Source: Candidatus Bathyarchaeota archaeon
GTDB taxonomy: Archaea; Thermoproteota; Bathyarchaeia; Bathyarchaeales; Bathycorpusculaceae
NCBI GenBank assembly: GCA_013330975.1
Contig: DUHG01000002.1
Coordinates: 1-5,910 of the forward strand
Direction of reading: 5' to 3'
DNA length: 5,910 nucleotides
Shown: piece after piece, positions 1-4,711 of the stretch
Position numbering within the stretch: position 1 is the stretch's first letter
How the letters are laid out: each line of letters opens with the position of its first letter
Notes under the pieces: model-generated
The model's input: only the letters and a program-made list of their open reading frames with translations
What the model was told of the DNA's origin: nothing
Databases searched by the model: none
Translations under genes and position numbers: made by a program

Positions 1-63
1 ACGGCCAACACACCAGCCCTTTTCAACTGTACACCGCCTATTTTCGGGAAAGGAGGGAACTGA
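1..63 (+). other. Left-edge sequence, possible C-terminus of an upstream gene
   Basis: All three + frames are open from the left edge. Frame 1 ends in TGA at 61-63, directly abutting the integrase GTG. Frame 3 ends in TAG at 72-74. With only 20 or so codons I cannot tell whether either is the tail of a real upstream gene. If frame 1 is coding, it would be translationally coupled to the integrase. No tRNA or clear attachment site is visible here. Confidence 0.2.
51..57 (+). promoter_or_regulatory. Strong ribosome binding site for the integrase
   Basis: AGGAGGG lies six bases before the GTG at 64. It is a near-perfect match to the archaeal 16S anti-SD and fixes GTG as the start, since TGA at 61-63 closes the frame immediately upstream. 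Confidence 0.75.
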
Positions 64-1005
64 GTGGATTCTAGGTACAAACGCCCAGTGATAACGCCCT
101 GCCAAATTGACAAGAACCTCATACCTGACGAATCCAAACAGCTAAACGTACTATTCCAAATGAAAAACGACAACAAGAGCGACGACACAATAAGATTCAC
201 TCGAAAAGCCCTCAGCTTACTCTCAAGGCACGCAAGCCTTGCAGAACCAGAATCAGTTAAAGCCTTCATAGCGCAAATGGAAGGCTCAGATAGCTACAAG
301 AGAAACTTGACAATAGCCTACAACAGATACTGCAAGTTCTACGGAATAGAATGGAAAATGCCATTCTACCAACAAGAAGCAAAAATCATAAAGTTGCCCA
401 CAAAAGAAAAACTGATTATGCTCATATCGAGCGCACAGAAACCGCTGTCCATCAAGCTGCAAATCAGCATGGAAGCAGGACTGAGACCCATCGAATTGGT
501 CAGACTCAAAGCCAAAGACATAGACACAGACCATAAAGCAATAGCACCAACTACAGCTAAAGGAGGCATCCCAAGAATCATCAAAATTTCTCAGCAACTG
601 ACGGCTACAATAGATGAATGGATGAGAACCAACAACCTGAACCCAAACGACAGACTGTTTAACGGAACATCAGCAAACTACGGGTACAGCTATCGAGAAA
701 TGAGAAACCGACTTGCAGACAAGCTTCATGACTCAACAATCAAAACAATAAGACTCTATGACTTCAGGCATTACTTCTGCACTAAGACACTTCGGGACTC
801 AGGCGACGCATTCTTCACAATGAATCAAATGGGTCACAAGAAACTCACCACAACACAACTATACATGCACCTAGTCAACCTTGAAAGCGACGAATGGACT
901 TGCAGAGCAGCAACAAGAAAAGAGGAAGCCATGAGCCTAATCGAAGAAGGATTCCAATACGTAACAACAATCGAAGGAGTACAACTCTTCAAAAAACGCA
1001 AGTAG
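64..1005 (+). CDS. Tyrosine recombinase (integrase), archaeal type
   Basis: A complete 313-aa site-specific recombinase that cuts and rejoins DNA through a 3'-phosphotyrosine intermediate. The N-terminal half (about residues 25-105) is a helical core-binding (SAM-like) domain ending in a YNRYCKFY stretch. The catalytic domain follows, with R141 in EAGLRPIEL, the beta-hairpin lysine K166 in TAKGG, R235 in YDFRHYF, H258 in MGHKK and nucleophile Y267 in QLYMHL. The first histidine of the classic HxxR box is Y232, as in many archaeal integrases. About 46 residues follow the nucleophile and end in a basic FKKRK tail; this extended C-terminus matches a family I recall from Bathyarchaeia. No lesion is seen, so it should be active. 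The GTG start is set by AGGAGGG at 51-57. It does not resemble integron IntI proteins. Its attachment site is not identifiable from this window. Confidence 0.93.
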   Translation: MDSRYKRPVITPCQIDKNLIPDESKQLNVLFQMKNDNKSDDTIRFTRKALSLLSRHASLAEPESVKAFIAQMEGSDSYKRNLTIAYNRYCKFYGIEWKMPFYQQEAKIIKLPTKEKLIMLISSAQKPLSIKLQISMEAGLRPIELVRLKAKDIDTDHKAIAPTTAKGGIPRIIKISQQLTATIDEWMRTNNLNPNDRLFNGTSANYGYSYREMRNRLADKLHDSTIKTIRLYDFRHYFCTKTLRDSGDAFFTMNQMGHKKLTTTQLYMHLVNLESDEWTCRAATRKEEAMSLIEEGFQYVTTIEGVQLFKKRK

Positions 1006-1016
1006 CTACTAAAAAC

Positions 1017-1030
1017 TCTCTTCTTTTTCT
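1017..1030 (+). terminator. T-rich terminator after the integrase
   Basis: A pyrimidine tract with a run of five T begins 11 bases after the integrase TAG. This is typical of archaeal intrinsic termination, which needs U-runs rather than a hairpin. Confidence 0.4.
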
Positions 1031-1086
1031 ATGACTGTCGTGTGTCTGCCGCAAAGTTGCATTTGCCCGCTGATTGAGAATCTGCA

Positions 1087-1096
1087 GTTTTAAAAG
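1087..1096 (+). promoter_or_regulatory. TATA-like box for the PD-(D/E)XK gene
   Basis: GTTTTAAAAG centres about 42 bases before the ATG at 1133. Initiation about 25 bases downstream would leave a leader of roughly 15 bases. A weak GTGAG (1123-1127) precedes the start. The motif is AT-rich and short, so it is a candidate only. Confidence 0.4.
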
Positions 1097-1132
1097 CTGA
1101 AATAACTAATGAATTAGCGCGCGTGAGTAAAC

Positions 1133-1702
1133 ATGTTTAAAGAAACTAAGCCTCCAGAAAAGGAGGAACTGTACTTCCCGTATCTTCAAGAGTTGAGGGG
1201 AATTTTTGATAGATGCTATGTCGCCGAATCTTATGTTTATGCTAAGGACGGTCGTCAAATAGCGCCATCAGATGGCATAACGAACCCACATTTGGAAATC
1301 ACGGCACAGGGCAATTTTTCAGAGAAGTTGCAAAACAACTTTGAGTATTACTTATTCAAAGCCTTGTCTGCGGAGAAGTTCAAACCCGACATAATGGGTT
1401 TTGTCCAAAAGAAGCCTTCGAGCAAAAAAGAGTTTATCACCGTTGAGGTGAAACTCGGAGCAATTTCTATTAAAGATGTCCTTCAGGCAAAGGCGTATGC
1501 TGACATATTCAACGCAAAATTCAGTTTCGTGATTTCACCTGAGGGGATTCCACCAGAAAAATTGAAAATTATTTTGCAGTATAATAACGCCCTAAGGGGA
1601 AATGTAATCCCCGCAAGCTGCCTTCCAGAGAGCAGCCCGTTCCGCATTAACCCATTGCTTGCAAAGTTTGTACCAGAACCTTTTCCAATGTTCTGCAAAT
1701 GA
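1133..1702 (+). CDS. PD-(D/E)XK nuclease-fold protein (standalone)
   Basis: A 189-aa protein with the hallmarks of the restriction-endonuclease-like fold in its second half. P85-D86 sits in KPDIMG, and after a turn of about 15 residues the hydrophobic strand FITVEVKLG carries E105-x-K107. A helix with Q118-A-K-A-Y122 follows (the QxxxY motif of many members), then another strand, FSFVIS. This is the order D - ExK - QxxxY expected for a metal-dependent nuclease core. The first 80 residues are not recognised and may bind DNA. The C-terminus is proline-rich and ends in FCK. ATG is the only start, because TGA lies just upstream in frame (1124-1126). No methylase, helicase or partner is adjacent, so a restriction role is not supported. 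It could be a mobile-element, repair or defence nuclease, or a nuclease-fold protein with another role. Confidence 0.82.
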   Translation: MFKETKPPEKEELYFPYLQELRGIFDRCYVAESYVYAKDGRQIAPSDGITNPHLEITAQGNFSEKLQNNFEYYLFKALSAEKFKPDIMGFVQKKPSSKKEFITVEVKLGAISIKDVLQAKAYADIFNAKFSFVISPEGIPPEKLKIILQYNNALRGNVIPASCLPESSPFRINPLLAKFVPEPFPMFCK

Positions 1703-1747
1703 CATTATGATTAGGTCAAGTTCTGGGATTATACTCTTAAGATCAGA

Positions 1748-1772
1748 CTCGGCGTCGCTTTCGGTCCGCCTC
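1748..1772 (+). repeat. GC-rich palindromic repeat, copy 1
   Basis: This 25-base element lies 45 bases past the nuclease-like gene's stop. It contains GGCG (1751-1754) and CGCC (1767-1770) flanking the core TCGCTTTCGGTC. It matches copy 2 at 24 of 25 positions. GAC (1746-1748) and GTC (1777-1779) could extend the stem weakly. The strong GC content stands out from the AT-rich spacer. Confidence 0.8.
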
Positions 1773-1802
1773 AAATGTCCTTCTCCTGTTTCGCACCAAT
1801 AC

Positions 1803-1817
1803 CGATAAAAAGGTGAG
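1803..1817 (+). promoter_or_regulatory. Possible TATA-like box and GGTGAG motif
   Basis: CGATAAAAAGGTGAG lies 25-39 bases ahead of the GTG at 1842. The ATAAAAA part could act as a TATA box with a leader of about 10 bases. The GGTGAG resembles a ribosome binding site but is about 25 bases from the start, too far to serve it. Confidence 0.3.
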
Positions 1818-1841
1818 AAAGGACTTAGCGCTTGACAAAAC

Positions 1842-2024
1842 GTGCAATTTTACAGAATCAAGGAAAAGCCAGTGAAGTATTACTGCTGCGACTGCGGCAA
1901 GAAGTTGTCAGCTCGGGCAAAGACTCCTGAGTGGAGAAAGATTCCGGCAGACCAGAAGAGATGCGTGAGCTGTTCTGCTAGAAACAGAGGTCGTCAAAAG
2001 AAGCTGAAACATGTTTTCGCTTAG
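1842..2024 (+). CDS. Small basic zinc-binding protein
   Basis: A 60-aa protein with two cysteine pairs, C15-x2-C18 in YYCCDCG and C41-x2-C44 in RCVSCSAR. They are separated by 22 residues and are probably a single zinc-ribbon or treble-clef site. Lys and Arg are abundant throughout, and the tail (RNRGRQKKLK) suggests nucleic-acid binding. The GTG start is the only one available: TGA lies in frame at 1833-1835 and there is no internal Met. Similar small CxxC proteins are common in archaea and mostly uncharacterised. I recognise no specific family. It is flanked on both sides by the GC-rich palindromic repeat. Confidence 0.7.
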   Translation: MQFYRIKEKPVKYYCCDCGKKLSARAKTPEWRKIPADQKRCVSCSARNRGRQKKLKHVFA

Positions 2025-2034
2025 AGGAAAAGAG

Positions 2035-2041
2035 TCTTTTT
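2035..2041 (+). terminator. T-run after the small zinc protein
   Basis: Five T (2037-2041) begin 12 bases past the TAG at 2022-2024. This is a plausible weak archaeal terminator. Confidence 0.35.
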
Positions 2042-2078
2042 CGAATCTTAGGTTCACGTTCTGAAATTATCTTGAACG

Positions 2079-2103
2079 CTCGGCGTCGCTTTCGCTCCGC
2101 CTC
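2079..2103 (+). repeat. GC-rich palindromic repeat, copy 2
   Basis: This copy lies 54 bases past the stop at 2024. GGCG (2082-2085) pairs with CGCC (2098-2101) around TCGCTTTCGCTC. A second outer stem, GAACG (2074-2078) with CGTTC (2107-2111), is not present in copy 1. GTTAGAT follows at 2124-2130. It differs from copy 1 at one of 25 bases and from copy 3 at four. Confidence 0.8.
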
Positions 2104-2159
2104 GCACGTTCCAGCCGACGACTGTTAGATGCCTCGGGAAACACAACGTGCACGCTATA

Positions 2160-2168
2160 GCTTTAAAA
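2160..2168 (+). promoter_or_regulatory. TATA-like box for the double zinc-ribbon gene
   Basis: GCTTTAAAA (CTTTAAAA at 2161-2168) lies about 40 bases before ATG 2203. It would give a leader of about 13 bases. No ribosome binding site is seen, which fits a near-leaderless transcript. Confidence 0.5.
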
Positions 2169-2202
2169 TGCAGAGCAGATAATAATAATCTGGTTGTTGC
2201 GT

Positions 2203-2385
2203 ATGGTTCGTTGTATCTGCGGAACAGATAACATGGAGAAGAAATACTGCACGAATTGTGGAACGCAATTACTGTACGATTGCGAAAAATGCAAGAAACC
2301 TGTAGCTATAACGGAGAAATTCTGTGGAAGCTGCGGGACTAAGACCCCCCATTATGCTAAGGCATATAACACGCATCCACGCTAA
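2203..2385 (+). CDS. Double zinc-ribbon protein (DZANK-like)
   Basis: A 60-aa protein made almost entirely of two tandem zinc ribbons. The first uses C4-x-C6 and C16-x2-C19 (YCTNCGT). The second uses C27-x2-C30 (CEKC) and C41-x2-C44 (FCGSCGT). The CxxCG knuckles with aromatic lead-ins match the double zinc-ribbon pattern found alone or fused to many archaeal proteins; such ribbons usually mediate protein or nucleic-acid contacts. I chose ATG 2203 over the in-frame TTGs at 2194 and 2197, because translation then begins three residues before the first zinc ligand and fits the TATA position. The first ribbon is unusual in having C-x-C rather than C-x2-C. There is no fused effector domain. Role unknown. 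Confidence 0.78.
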   Translation: MVRCICGTDNMEKKYCTNCGTQLLYDCEKCKKPVAITEKFCGSCGTKTPHYAKAYNTHPR

Positions 2386-2498
2386 GCAGATTCTATCTCC
2401 CAATACTATTGCGCGACAAGTAGCGCGCTCTCCTAATTCTCCCACAAAATAATCTTCTATCACAGTAAGAGCAACAAGGCATTACAGTCAGAAACTGC

Positions 2499-2529
2499 AG
2501 GCGCGTCGCTTGCGCTCCCCCTCGCGCCT
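2499..2529 (+). repeat. GC-rich palindromic repeat, copy 3
   Basis: AGGCGCG (2499-2505) pairs perfectly with CGCGCCT (2523-2529) around a loop containing GTCGCTTGCGCTCC. The core (2502-2526) matches copy 2 at 21 of 25 positions. Here the inner GGCG/CGCC stem of copies 1 and 2 is broken and replaced by this outer 7-bp stem. It lies 113 bases past the stop at 2385. Confidence 0.75.
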
Positions 2530-2534
2530 AAAGA

Positions 2535-2557
2535 TAACGCGCAAACGCCAAACGTTA
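2535..2557. repeat. Short inverted repeat downstream of copy 3
   Basis: TAACG (2535-2539) and CGTTA (2553-2557) are inverted around a 13-base spacer, just after palindromic copy 3 and before the end of the minus-strand gene. The motif CGTTAGCGGGCG continues at 2553-2564. It could be part of the same repeated element or a chance hairpin. Confidence 0.35.
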
Positions 2558-2573
2558 GCGGGCGACCCTGTAG

Positions 2574-2789
2574 TCACCAAGGCAGTCTTAGCAGACTAGG
2601 GAAGTAAAGAAAAACCACTATCAAAGCTATGGCAATTATGCCTATGGCTGCTATGGGAAATGCGTACTTTAGGTTTGATTGTTTCTTTCTGGGTTGGTTG
2701 GCGTCAGAGCGTTTTCTTCGCCATCTTCCAGATTTTGTTCTCTCGCGTTCTTTCGACCATTTTCCATCTCTAACGGTGGGAACAGGCAT
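2574..2789 (-). CDS. Small single-span membrane protein with a basic N-terminus
   Basis: A 71-aa protein on the minus strand. Residues 1-40 are hydrophilic and strongly basic (KERERTK, WRRKR, PRKKQ). Residues 41-62 form one hydrophobic helix (FPIAAIGIIAIALIVVFLYF), with about nine residues after it. By the positive-inside rule the basic N-terminus is cytoplasmic, so it resembles a tail-anchored protein. ATG 2789 is preceded by an in-frame TGA and by GAGTGAG as a plausible ribosome binding site. A + strand ORF over the same bases looks like a shadow. It is divergent from the 2878 gene across 88 bases, which suggests co-regulation. No family recognised. Confidence 0.68.
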   Translation of the reverse strand: MPVPTVRDGKWSKERERTKSGRWRRKRSDANQPRKKQSNLKYAFPIAAIGIIAIALIVVFLYFPSLLRLPW

Positions 2790-2828
2790 AGATTCTCACT
2801 CAAGCCTCTTTTCCGATTTGCGCGGGAT

Positions 2829-2847
2829 TAATAAGTTATTTTATTTG
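2829..2847. promoter_or_regulatory. AT-rich core of a divergent promoter
   Basis: The only AT-rich stretch in the 88-base gap contains TTATTTTATTTG (2836-2847) read on +, and its complement CAAATAAAATAA read on minus. Either strand gives a TATA-like box at a workable distance: about 35 bases to the TTG at 2878, and about 50 to the ATG at 2789. GGATGAG (2866-2872) could be the ribosome binding site of the + gene. Confidence 0.45.
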
Positions 2848-2877
2848 CTTGTCCAACATAGATGCGGATGAGCCTTC

Positions 2878-3489
2878 TTGCCTCAACAGAAATCTCGCCG
2901 TCGCAGAGAAGAAATCCAAAAGGAGATTAGGCGTTCAAAGCAACCAACGTTAAGCAATTATTCGGAAGCGCACAAGGCTGAACCAGTCAGAGAGGGAGCG
3001 CCCCAGCAGAAGAAGCAGATAGAGATAACTGAGATAACCAGCTCCACAAAGGATGACGAGCTAACTCTCAAAGTTGGATTCAGATTATCGCCTTCAAGAA
3101 CATCCTTTTCAAGAGTAACCGCAGACCTGCACTTTGACGAGAAGAAAATTGACTCGCTAAACCTGCGGATTCTTCAAGGGCTGCTTGCAACGGACGAAGC
3201 AGAGTTTTCATCCACGCTGGACATGACTGGAATAGCTGAAGGCGAGCACGTCTTCAGGGTTAAAATGTACGAGCTTTGGTCTTCAGGAGAAAAACTCACA
3301 AGCACATCCAAAGAAACAACCATCAAATACACTCCGATAAAAAGAGAAGACAGGCTAATAGAAGTTCCAATAGTCAAAAGAACAGCAGGCGCGGATTTGG
3401 AGATCGTCTCTGACTCAGAGAAGAACATTTACCGCGAAATAGAGAAAGAAATGAAAGAAGAGCAAGAGACCAGGCGAGACCATTGGTAG
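2878..3489 (+). CDS. Uncharacterised protein with a predicted beta-rich core
   Basis: A 203-aa protein I do not recognise. Residues 1-20 are very basic (SRRRREEIQKEIRR), and 20-47 look disordered. Residues 47-152 alternate short hydrophobic strands with polar turns (ELTLKVGFRL, RVTADLHFD, GEHVFRVKMYELW, KETTIKYTP), consistent with an Ig-like or fibronectin-like beta sandwich. Residues 180-200 form a charged helix (EKNIYREIEKEMKEEQE). There is no signal peptide or membrane span, so it is likely cytoplasmic. TTG is the only start possible: TGA lies in frame at 2869-2871 and the first internal Met is residue 116. It is divergent from the small membrane protein and 32 bases ahead of the UDG-like gene, so probably in one operon with the latter. 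Confidence 0.75.
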   Translation: MPQQKSRRRREEIQKEIRRSKQPTLSNYSEAHKAEPVREGAPQQKKQIEITEITSSTKDDELTLKVGFRLSPSRTSFSRVTADLHFDEKKIDSLNLRILQGLLATDEAEFSSTLDMTGIAEGEHVFRVKMYELWSSGEKLTSTSKETTIKYTPIKREDRLIEVPIVKRTAGADLEIVSDSEKNIYREIEKEMKEEQETRRDHW

Positions 3490-3504
3490 AAACAAACGCT
3501 TTTT

Positions 3505-3509
3505 GGAGG
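3505..3509 (+). promoter_or_regulatory. Ribosome binding site for the UDG-like gene
   Basis: GGAGG lies 12 bases before the TTG at 3522, slightly far but the best SD in the gap. The in-frame TAG at 3513-3515 excludes any earlier start. Confidence 0.55.
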
Positions 3510-3521
3510 CAATAGCCGAAA

Positions 3522-4160
3522 TTGCACAAATTTACAGATGAGATAGGTGCCTGTCGAGACTGCACCTCACTCAGTGGCGCAGACAGGTTGAACATGGAAG
3601 ACAAGCCGTTCGTGTTTTTTAATGTTGAAGAAAAATGGCAGAGCAAGGAAGGAGTCAAAGTCTTGTTTATTGCTGAGTCTCCACCATGGAATGGGAAACA
3701 AAGCTACTTCTACAACGAAGCTGAAGATAGAAAAAGTACGAATCTGAGAAAGGAAGTCTGCAAGTACCTCAATCTTTCACTGGATCAATTCAGAGACGAA
3801 GGCTACCTTCTGTTGGATTCAATTAAATGCCGGCTCAACAAACAAAACAAAAAGAAAGTTCCCAGAGAGATTTTGAAAACCTGCAGCGCCAAATTCCTTA
3901 GCCGAGAAATAAAAAGCCTCAAACCAAAAACAATCTTCGTTCTTGGAAATTCAGCAAAGAAAGCCTTGCAAGGAATGTGCGAGATTCCGGAGTTCTCAGA
4001 ATTTGGAGACTTGGCGGGCCACAAAATAACAGAAGACTACGAAAAAGACCTTTCCAAGTTTCACATAATTTTGTCTGTTTATCCCGGAGGCCAAACGAGG
4101 AAATACGAATCGAATATTAGAAGGGCTTTTCTCAAAATAACACATGAAGCTCCGATATAG
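3522..4160 (+). CDS. Divergent uracil-DNA glycosylase superfamily protein with Fe-S cysteines
   Basis: A 212-aa protein with the layout of the 4Fe-4S (family 4/5) uracil-DNA glycosylases, which remove uracil from DNA in base-excision repair. Four cysteines fall where the cluster ligands sit: C11-x2-C14 at the N-terminus, C103 in IKCR and C121. The motif 1 strand is VLFIAESPPWNG (residues 47-58, GEAPG in the family). The LLLDSIKCR strand (96-104) matches NVVKCR, and KTIFVLGNSAKKAL (136-149) matches the conserved LG.xA segment. The HPS-like motif near the end is Y187-P-G-G, so the usual histidine is a tyrosine. The TTG start is needed to keep C11 and C14, since the first internal Met is residue 25. 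Because motif 1 and the HPS motif are altered, substrate range or even glycosylase activity is uncertain. It probably shares a transcript with the upstream gene. Confidence 0.85.
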   Translation: MHKFTDEIGACRDCTSLSGADRLNMEDKPFVFFNVEEKWQSKEGVKVLFIAESPPWNGKQSYFYNEAEDRKSTNLRKEVCKYLNLSLDQFRDEGYLLLDSIKCRLNKQNKKKVPREILKTCSAKFLSREIKSLKPKTIFVLGNSAKKALQGMCEIPEFSEFGDLAGHKITEDYEKDLSKFHIILSVYPGGQTRKYESNIRRAFLKITHEAPI

Positions 4161-4167
4161 CTGATTT

Positions 4168-4227
4168 TCTCAGTTAGCTCAACAGGCAGAAAACAAAATC
4201 AAGAGTGTTGGTTCAAGCCGGCTTCCC
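4168..4227 (+). other. tRNA-like sequence, possibly a degenerate tRNA fragment
   Basis: TTAGCTCAACAGGCAGA (4174-4190) closely resembles a tRNA D-arm, and GGTTCAAGCCGGCTTCCC (4210-4227) resembles a T-arm with 3' acceptor. They are in the right order, but the distance between the arms is about nine bases too short. The D-stem has two mismatches and no acceptor stem pairs. It is not a functional tRNA as written. It could be a remnant left by integration or decay, or chance. Confidence 0.22.
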
Positions 4228-4330
4228 TTTATTGAAAACAGAGGAATAAGAGTAGATTGTCTGCTTTTCTTTAAATAAATTGACACTTTCAGTGCTTAAG
4301 CCCTCAAGCGACGCATTGTACCATTTGAAA

Positions 4331-4366
4331 CATAAATAGCACAATCTGCCGCATAAATGTCACAAT
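4331..4366 (+). promoter_or_regulatory. Tandem operator-like repeat upstream of the LysW-like gene
   Basis: CATAAATAGCACAAT (4331-4345) and CATAAATGTCACAAT (4352-4366) agree at 13 of 15 bases. They start 21 bases apart, two helical turns, so both face the same side of the DNA. The second copy overlaps the TATA-like box. This arrangement suggests sites for a regulator acting on the LysW-like gene. Confidence 0.55.
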
Positions 4367-4375
4367 ATTTAAAAG
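4365..4375 (+). promoter_or_regulatory. TATA-like box for the LysW-like gene
   Basis: ATATTTAAAAG is a good match to the archaeal TATA consensus, about 48 bases before ATG 4418. A leader of about 20 bases would include GTGA at 4409-4412 as ribosome binding site. Confidence 0.6.
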
Positions 4376-4417
4376 CAATGCAGCCTTTCCGTTAGGATTA
4401 CCCAAAAGTGAAACGCA

Positions 4418-4633
4418 ATGATTAACCCAGCAAGCTCAAATCTCCAAACAAAAAATGACGCAGCTAAGTGTCCAGACTGCGATTCAGTCTTGGCTATCCC
4501 CTGCGATGTTGAATTAGGGGAGATTCTTAGTTGTCCGTGTTGTGGGCTTGAGCTTGAGGTTAAGACCGCTTTTGGAGGTGGATGTGTAAGTCTTCAAGAG
4601 TTGACTATTGAAGGCGAAGACTGGGGCGAATGA
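4418..4633 (+). CDS. lysW: LysW-family amino-group carrier protein (orphan)
   Basis: A 71-aa homologue of LysW, the carrier whose C-terminal glutamate is joined by an ATP-grasp ligase (LysX/ArgX) to the amino group of alpha-aminoadipate or glutamate during lysine or arginine biosynthesis. The zinc ribbon uses C18-x2-C21 (KCPDCD) and C39-x2-C42 (SCPCCG). The family segments VELGEIL and GLELEV follow, and the protein ends exactly in the diagnostic EDWGE, with E71 as attachment residue. It is longer than usual (about 54-56 aa) through about 15 extra N-terminal residues and a short glycine insert (GGG at 53-55). Two extra cysteines (C29, C41) and a third at C56 are unusual. No LysX, LysZ, LysY or LysJ homologue is present in the 1.3 kb downstream, so the partner enzymes must be elsewhere. 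A two-copy operator-like repeat and a TATA box precede it. The family call is secure; the pathway is open. Confidence 0.85.
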   Translation: MINPASSNLQTKNDAAKCPDCDSVLAIPCDVELGEILSCPCCGLELEVKTAFGGGCVSLQELTIEGEDWGE

Positions 4634-4642
4634 GTCGTTCGC

Positions 4643-4666
4643 CCCCATCCATTTTTTTCCCCTTCT
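4643..4666 (+). terminator. T-run terminator after the LysW-like gene
   Basis: Seven T (4652-4658) followed by a pyrimidine tract begin about 10-20 bases past the TGA. This is a good archaeal intrinsic terminator candidate. The frame nonetheless remains open beyond it to 4786. Confidence 0.5.
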
Positions 4667-4711
4667 GAAATCGAAAACCACAAGGCAATAAGGATGTTCC
4701 ATCCATTTTTT
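4645..4711 (+). repeat. Direct repeat CCATCCATTTTTT, two copies
   Basis: The 13-mer occurs at 4645-4657 and 4699-4711, 54 bases apart and thus in the same reading frame. In that frame each copy encodes HPFF. The first overlaps the likely terminator and the second lies in the small ORF at 4694. Confidence 0.6.

Noticed and set aside
286..597. Minus-strand ORFs and a second + frame inside the integrase gene
   Set aside because: They overlap a complete, motif-verified integrase and encode low-complexity Cys/Phe/Ser-rich sequence typical of antisense shadows.
1483..1774. Minus-strand ORFs over the end of the PD-(D/E)XK gene
   Set aside because: They are antisense to a gene with an intact nuclease motif set and have no motif of their own.
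2069..2130. Copy 2 region as a true integron attC site
   Set aside because: GTTAGAT is present, but the partner is interrupted (ATCTtgAAC), copies 1 and 3 lack a matching pair, and the integrase is not IntI-like. Kept only as a hypothesis.
2194..2205. TTG codons at 2194 and 2197 as start of the double zinc-ribbon gene
   Set aside because: ATG 2203 is three codons downstream, fits the TATA spacing better and already includes every zinc ligand.
1748..2529. Three GC-rich copies as a CRISPR array
   Set aside because: Only three copies spaced about 330-420 bases apart with genes between them; there are no uniform spacers.
2629..2871. + strand 80-codon ORF opposite the small membrane protein
   Set aside because: The minus-strand frame gives a clean basic-tail plus hydrophobic-helix protein with a plausible ribosome binding site. 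The + frame is Phe/Leu/Ser-rich with no recognisable pattern and runs into the divergent promoter.
4280..4339. 19-codon TTG frame upstream of the LysW-like gene
   Set aside because: It is very short, has no ribosome binding site, and overlaps the operator-like repeat.
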